Positions 52,401 through 61,400 of a DNA stretch of 64,000 bases are shown here, piece after piece; position 1 is the stretch's first letter; each line of letters starts with the position of its first letter. The stretch spans positions 984,084-1,048,083 of the forward strand of contig JAREIK010003088.1 of the NCBI GenBank assembly GCA_029783825.1, read 5' to 3'. This stretch comes from Sapria himalayana. Taxonomy: Eukaryota > Streptophyta > Magnoliopsida > Malpighiales > Rafflesiaceae. A program made the translations under genes and the position numbers. The notes under the pieces were generated by a model. It did no database searches, was not told where the DNA came from, and was given only the letters and a program-made list of their open reading frames with translations.

Positions 52401-55400
52401 CATGTAATCTTCTGAAAGACTTCTTGAACTTGTCTACAATTTGCTCACTAGCAAGCACATGAGCAATAGTGATCAAATTCCAAGATCATCTCCCAAATAA
52501 AATAATAATCAATCTCAATATATTTTATTTACTCGTGGAATACTAAGTTGATAGTAATGTAACTAACTGCAAAAGTTTCACAATAAGATATCATTGATCT
52601 CTAAACTAATATCCAAAACTAATCCAAAAAATGTCTGATCCACTGGACCTCTCAAATAATTAATATCATAACTATATATTATACACCTATCATAGATCAC
52701 AAAATAATCATCTAAATTTTAATTTTCTATGAGATGAGATTAAATTATAAAAAAAAAAAACACAAAGATATGGTGGATCTCCTCTATGTGATCTATGGAG
52801 TCCAACTAAAATCTAAATATAACTATATATGACTATACATACAATCTCTAAATATAATCTTACCTAGTAAAACTTTCTTTACATACCTAAAAATATTAAA
52901 TATTACATCCATATAAATCTGTCTAGAAGAATCTAAAAAATAATTAATAATACAAGATAAAAAATATATGATTTAGTTATTATTAAATAATATAATTTTT
53001 CTATGATTATCCTATATCTAGTTGAGATACCTAACTAACTAGTATTTTTAGAAAAATCTACACATTGATCAAGCGGTGAATAAATAGGTGCGCATACCAA
53101 CATATCAAGATCAGATAAAATATCCAAAGAATATCTCATCTGACAAAGGAAAATCGTATCTATTAAGTATTCAACCTCAATACCAAGAAAATACATCATA
53201 TGTCTCAAATATCTTGTCTAAAATTTATTAGTACAAATGATATCAGTTAGAATATACTTAATTGATCACATATCTCTCTCTTTGTTATTGTGTCATAAAG
53301 TTATGATTGATCATACTAGTTCTACTTAATATATCCCTCAATTTCCATTGAATTATTAATAGTGATCCCATACTTAATCTAACTAGTTTCATCTTTTTTG
53401 TCACAATGTACAATCACACAAATATCTAATAATATGTTATTATGCAAATTTTTCAAAATAATAATTATGTACAAGCTATTATCACATTATGAAAAATTTT
53501 CAAAAACAAAAATCTTAGAATTTAAATTAAGCATGCAATGTTTTTATCCAAAAAACAACCATTGAGGCTTCTACATCAGTGTCGTCATGCCAACTGTCAT
53601 GTCAATCACCTTCATTACCAAAAAAACTTAAGCTACTCAACCATTGAGGCCTCTATGCCCATGCCAACGACCATGTCAATCATTGTCGTCACAGAAAAAA
53701 CTGAAGTTAGTCAACCAAACACCACACTGGCACCATCACAGACACCTCTACTACAAAAGAAACCAAAATACTAAGTATACATGGTATTTACTATTACAGA
53801 TGGCAGAGTTAGCATCACTGTCACAAACCATTGGCATTTGTTGTTGCCAAGACTGCCAAAGGGTGTTATATCACCCGCTCATCCAAAAACCAGCACCACC
53901 TTGCCAAAAAGCTAGCTATGATATATGTAAAGCCCTCATAGGGTTTGCTTCAGAGAGATGAGAGAGAGAGAGAGAGAGAGAGAGGAAAGAGAGGAGAGAG
54001 ATAGAGAAGTTGAAAAAATGAAAAACAATTTAATTAAGATGAGATTTTGTTTTTTGAAATCACATAATTATATATATGGATTGAGGTAGCTCACAAGTCA
54101 TGTATTCTCAAGCAATAAAAAAACAAATAATAAATAATAAACTAAAAAATTAATAATTATAAAAATTGTTAGTGTCAATGTAGATTTCTTTGAGATTGAT
54201 TTTGTTAATGACTATCTCTCAGAAATCACCTGAAAAATTCTTGTATCACATGTACTGAAAATCATGCTTTGATACAATGATAAATACTTTTGTGCAAGAG
54301 CAATATGTCTAAGATTCACGACTCATCAGACATGATTTTCCTTTTTTGGATGATAAGAATTAATGAGATATTAACCTCACTCAAACCATGAGCTAAGCAG
54401 AAGCCATGTACAATAAGTACGACCTCCATTATCTCTTAGGGATGACCTTGAAAGACCACCCATGGTTCCTCCTGCATCATGACTTATCAAAATTATTTAT
54501 ATTTATTTAGGAAACAATCATATCATCTCAAAATATAAAGAGACACATGATTATTGTCAAATTGAGAGTAGAGAAATTATACATAATTTTTATTTCAATT
54601 ACATATGAACTTAGAACAATCATTTCTAAATAATATTTGATTCGAATAACTTCACTTCGTATTACTTTATAAAATGATGAAGTTGTACACTATATTACAC
54701 ATAAGGATTAATATATCAGTTTCTACGAATATATTGATACTTAAATTTTACGTATATATTAGATATATCAAAGATATATCAGTGTATATTTGTGTATGAG
54801 CAACAATTAAAGATAGATATATCGGTCATGATAAATATATCGATACTTGGAATTTAAGAATATTTCAAAGATATATCAGTGGATAAATCAAAAATTTTTA
54901 TCACTGATTATAGATAATGCAAATTTTCATAAGCCAAGAAAACATATCAATGCATATTTTCGACTTATCAAATGGCAAATTCAAGATGTTTTGATCACTA
55001 CGACCTACCAACCTATTGAAAACTAGTGTTTTCAAATATCTCAATGAAAATTTTCAAAAAATCAAAGATCATTTCTTTCTCCTCAAATCTTGGTGTACTA
55101 GATTTCTATGCACATTGAAAAAAATAGTGAGCATCGAGGTATTAATATTTTTTTATAGCCAATCTCAAGTAGTTAAGATAAGACTTGCTTGATTTATTAT
55201 GATATTTATTTATTTTTTCCATTTTTCACAAGTAATTTTCATATACTTGAAACATAATGTAATAGAGAAAACAATGTATGCTTACATTGTATAAAGCATT
55301 CAAATCTCTCCACCCAGTTGAAACACCGAACTCATATTCAGAAAGTTGTTCGTAGTACGCATCGATTTCACCAAAGAAATCTCTGAAATTAAATAGTCCC

Positions 55401-58400
55401 CGTATGGGATATAACTCAGCATTTTCTATGACATCCCGCAGTGCAGCAGGGCCTAAATACATGAGAACCTGAAAAGTTTCATGAGCAAAAAATCATGTAC
55501 CTTTAAAGTAGCATGAATTCCTAGCATCACAAGCCATCAACAAGAAATAAAATTGGAAAATTAATTAAAAATTCCATAAATCAACGCTACCCAAATAATT
55601 TTCTGCCAGAATTGAATAAGCAAATATTAAGAGATGTTCATGTTGGAAAAGTGTCATGTTACCCAAACACACCACGTCCCATTTTGACCTAACCCTAAAC
55701 ATCAAACAAAGCCATTGTGCTAGTGGATGCTTTTCTTCCATAAATCGGCTGGCCAATCTCACCTCATTTGCATCCTTAAAATAGTTATCTTTATCTTTCT
55801 TTGGCCATTTTACTCGCCAACATCTGCACGCTTCATAAAACAGGGAGTTAACTTTAATATGTTTGCTTTATCATAGACAAGAACACGTGTATGCATAGTG
55901 AATATAAGGATATCAACAAAACCTTTCTCGTCCAATACGGCGTGCAATCTCCTCTGCTAGTGCTCGACCGGGTTGATCTCCATCAGTGGCCAGAATAATT
56001 CGAGATGCCTAATAAAATCATAAAATATCAAATGCAAAGCAAGCAGTGAAACTGACTAGTTGCATCTAAAATCAACAAGTTAAGGATTCAAACCTTGTAC
56101 AAGTACTCTCTGCAGTTCCACAAGTACTGATATTTTACGTCCTAGCTTCACAAAATTAGAAAACCAAGAACTAAAACTTAGTTGAAGGAAATGAAAATAA
56201 AATTAAAATTCAGAAAATAACAAAAATATCAATAGAAAATTCTTGTGATTCATGACCATACAACAATTGTTCCAATGAAGGGGAGTCGGTATTAAGTCGC
56301 ATGGGTTACATCGCACCTTCAAAAGCTTCCAAGGAGGTGTGGTTTAGAGCAGGTAAAGGAAAGGCCGCCACACTATAACTGTAAGATATCACAATGCGTG
56401 ACACGAAGGCCAATACGGCGGTGACGAAACAGAATCTTCATCGATGTAATTCATGATCATATAACAATGTGGGAGTGTTAAAATAGTTGAATTTAAATTT
56501 GTGAAAGTTTTGTAAAAAAACATGGAAATTTGTGCAATTCAATTGTTTTTCCTTTGTGTAAAAGTGTTCATTATTGTAGAATATAAAAATAATTGAAATC
56601 AATGTGACACTACTATAAATAACTCATTTGAAATTGAGAGCATGCATATTTTCACTTTGGCCTATATCATATGAGAATCTAGTTTGTGGCTCATCATTTT
56701 ACTAGCCTGGAATGAACCACAGGTTTGCCTGGAACGGACCGACTACGGACTAACCCAAGCTAGCTTGGGTTTGAGCCATGCCTAATGCTCAACAATAATA
56801 AAGATGGGTACAACCTTACCCGAATCAGTACGTTTCGGCATGACCCAAGCAATCAGAGGACCAACACATCATGCCGGGATGCCATTTTTTTAAAATAGTG
56901 CAAGCACAGCACGGCCAGTGGAACAAACCGTGTCGTGCTTGACATGGCTTGGAGGCAGGCCATGGCCTATAAAAAAATAAAAAGTATTAATCATCAATAA
57001 TAAGTTTGTCACTCTTACTATTAACATAATCGGATATTACGTATTAATATCAAACACATAACTCTAATATCAAGTAAATATAATTCCAACGATATCATAA
57101 ATTCATTAAAAATTTCTTCTTTAGACCCGCAGAGAAACAGTAACTACCAAACACATGTTATCGGTTAGCATCTTTAGATATTTTAATGAGTTTATATTTT
57201 TAAATAAAAAATAATAATTTTTATTCTCGCTTGTAATATCATGTTAATAGCATGACACAAATACATAACATGATAAATCTTACCTAATAACTCATCTCTA
57301 ATAATTTTAACAAACATCATATAGTGACTCTATTATTAAATATATTATCAAATATGATACTAAATATTTTATTGAGAATATCATAATTTTTAAATATCCT
57401 CAGCATTCACTCAAATATAGCAGAATCATCATAAGAAAGAAGAATCGAGAAAATCCTAAAAATTTTTATTAAATTTTTATGTAGAATCAACATAGTGAAC
57501 AGTAAGATATGAAAATGATGTATCATCATTATTAATTATTTTATCATATTTTATTATATTTTCAAATATCTGACATCATAAATACTATTTTATTATATTT
57601 TCTAAATTTAATAATTATTAATTATTTTTCTAAATTATGATATTTTATTTTGTTATTCCTATATATAAACCTAAAAATCCTATGATAAGTAGACTAAATA
57701 TAGGTTTGTATGATATTGACTATCCTATGATCCTCTAAAATTTTAATCAAAAGACTCATGGTCATAATTAGTTTGATAATTACTTCACTTCCAAAATCAT
57801 TGCAATATATGAAGGGGGTCAAAAAAATTAAAATAAATTTATTTTTAAAGAATATACTGCTTGATTAGATTTACCTATGATCTAATACATCATATTTTTT
57901 TGTGTATTAATCAGCATACATCTTTTGATAGCCCGTACTTAAAGATGTCAAATAGGTCGAGCAGCTCAGGCCAGGCACGGTTCAACCGTGCCGGGCCTGG
58001 CACGGCATGCTAAAGTGTCTGGCGGATCCTCGGCATGAATCGTGTCATGCCATGCAGAGGTTTTTTAGCTCGCATGTCATGCCATGCCAAGCACGAATGC
58101 TAAGCAAGTGGGCACGGCTCGGAAACTTGCACCGAACAACACTAGAAGGGGGGAAGGACATGACGATGCCCGATGGGCAATGGAACGACATGCCTGAAGG
58201 GCAATGGCTGAATGCCGCATGAAACCCTAATTTTTTTTAAAAATATCTGACCCAAATGTTCCGACTAACCCAGCCCGAACTAGCCCAAACTCATGCAAAT
58301 TACAAGCCACATAACATGTCAGGCCTGCCTTCAAAAAAATCATGTTGTGCTAGACACAACACAATGCTATAGCGTGTCATTCTTGGCACGGCAAACCAGC

Positions 58401-61400
58401 CCAGTTGTGCCCTATTAAATGGGTATGACCGGCCCAGCCTAACCGGCCCAAAAATTGGGTTGGGCTAGCCCGGCCTGGCCCAGCCCGGTCCATCTGACAC
58501 CTCCACCCATACCACCTATACTCCATCATATATGTATTTTTTAATAATAAATATATTATGCTCATTCTTCATCGATATTCCTAAAATTTTTATTTTTTAA
58601 TAATTTAAAGTAAGTCTAAAATACTGAAATTCTAATTTTTTAATTATAAAACATTTAGATTTGTGTCGAGATCATAGAAAAAAAAATAATTTTGACCCCG
58701 AATCTTTCTGTAGGATTATCATTATTATTTATATCTAAATTAATATTAATTTCATTATCATTATTTTTACCATTAGTCATTAATTATTTTCTTAGTTTAT
58801 ATTTTTTTAAAGTTATTTATATTTATAAAAAAGTATTCATATTTTAATACCGTTAGGAGTAAGAGTGATAGCAACTAAAATTGTTGCTAGTGAGCTTTGA
58901 TTTACTTTGTCATAAAAAAATATTTCATCATTCCAATTTTCAACTTCCAAAGGGCAAAGCTATAGAGAGAAAAAATTAAAATAAAAAAATTTATATTGAA
59001 AATGAGAAAAAAAAGAACAGAGAAGAGCAGAGAAGAGCAAAACAGATGAGAAAGATATAGAATTAAGAATAAAAAACTATAAATACTTAATCTACATTTA
59101 TAAATTTTTGTATTATAAAATTATATTTTTTTTACTTTTTTAATATTTAAATGGGAAGAAATCTGACAATCATCGAATTTCTACCCCTAGCCATTGGAAT
59201 CAATTCCAACGGCCATAATCTAACCACATTTTTTAGAAAAATTAATGGGAACATGGACACGTGCACCTGAAAACAAAAGAAACTATTGTTATTATTGGGC
59301 ACATGCACGTATTCACCTTGTGGTATGCATAAGCCATTGTCATTGGATGGACTCATGATGAGTCCACAACCATGAGCCGTTGGGACTTCAATGCCAATGG
59401 CATCCGTCACATGAACATAGCAGATAAATATAAATAAAAAATATAAAAACAACAATCCAATTTTTTAAAAATAAATAGGTCCGAGCACAGGCAGTCACAG
59501 AAATCTGATTACCTGGTTTAATGTGATCCACCCATTCTTGGTCCCGGGTCACGCTCAATCTGCCAGTGAATTGTGCCAAAGAGGCAGGAATGCGAGTCAT
59601 GCCTAACCCAACATGAGGCAAATCAGTCTCTGGCCCGGTGGGGAGCTAGCCGTGCCTCGGGCCAGCACAACCAGGTCAAGGCACAGTTCTGGACCATGCC
59701 GTGTTTGGCCAGGAATGACTCAGTCGAGCCATGCCTCATGCTATGCCCGAGAAGCCCAGCCCAATTGACACCACCACTTTAATGAATCGAGCACCACGCC
59801 GCAAACAAAAACAAAACACTACCAAAACACCACTTTAATGTATCACAAGAGAAAATCGTGCCTTGGTGCAATAGCAGGTTCATTCGTCCAAGAACAGTAG
59901 ATCTCTAATTCGAGACTCATCAAACTTAGTTTCTTTGATTTTCAAAAGTAAGACCATTGCGATGTCAACATTTCTCGGACATCACACTGAGTATGAGTCT
60001 TGTGCACTAGGTATGACCTTTAAATTTATTATTTGATAGCATCCCAAAGATATCACAAGGACCCTATGCCCGCGTGAGGGAATCAATGGTCACGTTGAGA
60101 CACGCTTCACCATTCTTCTAACCCCATAAAATTTTCAAGTGAAAAACCAAAATTCTTGATGGGAAAATCAAATGGGCCAAATAAAAAGACAACTGATACA
60201 TATGAACTTGTCACTCACCTTCCCTTCAATTGGCACATCATATGGAGAAACTTTTGAAGGAGCGCCATCTGGCACACTGACACAGTTAAGAAATCCAGCT
60301 TCTTCCAACGCAAGTTTGTCAATTTCACCTTCAACCTACCATCATAAAAACAAAAAAACCCTAGCATCAACTTATTAGGGCATGTGGGGCTAAGTGATTA
60401 TATAATTTTATTTAATCTATAAAATCATCATAGATGAAAAATTAGTCATACAATGATGATGTCATCTGCTTCTTCTATATCATCCACCCCATAGAATATC
60501 GATTCCGTGTCTCTCTCCTATAACATAAGAAAAATAGAAAAAATACAGATATATAAATCATATTTACTATCATTATCATCATCATATCACATTATAATAT
60601 AATAAAAATTCAATAAATTGGATATTAGTTCTACAAGTAATTTAATCTTCCCACAACATCTCTTTTTATATCATTCACTAACTTATTAAACTAAATATTT
60701 TAATAAGAATTATGTATTATCTATTGTTTACTTGACCAAATCACACAAAATTTTTTTTTTTTTTGTAATCCTATTTTGTCACTATAGAAATAATACATGA
60801 ATATTTTAAAATTTTCTTATTTTTAATTTTTCTTAAAAAGAGTTCTCATATTAATCTTAGCTTATGCATCTCTTAGGATTTAAATGCCTACATGTATGAA
60901 TTTTAATTAAAAGAGTTTTTCCCATTAAAAAAAATAATAACTTACTATATGGTTCAAAAATAGAAAACAAAAGAACAAACTTTCGAAAAACTACTAGAAT
61001 AGAAGACATAATAAGCCAATGTTTAGCCTAATAAATCAACCATATGAATTGTCATGTCCATACTCTGCCCATGTTCAATGATACATACAATGCCAATTAT
61101 TATGAGACATGGTTGTGACAACAAAAACACAACTATATAATCATAATTAAAAAAGAAAAGCACAAGGAAAGTTTTTTTTTTACCGAGAATTATCATAAAA
61201 AATAATACAAAAATATTAGTATCCCTCATAAAATAGGACCATTACATATTCATTAGCAATAAAAAATGCTAAAAATAATTTCTTTAACATCATAAAATAA
61301 TGATATAATAATCTTCCATTATGATATTAAAATTCTAATTAAAAGATCAAGTCTGGTGCGTGGGTCTCTCTCTTCGCAAAGGATCTATGAGAGGTTAATA

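Noticed and set aside
53538..53961. His/Pro-rich frames over the 80-bp duplication
   Set aside because: Low complexity, repeated text and no family match.
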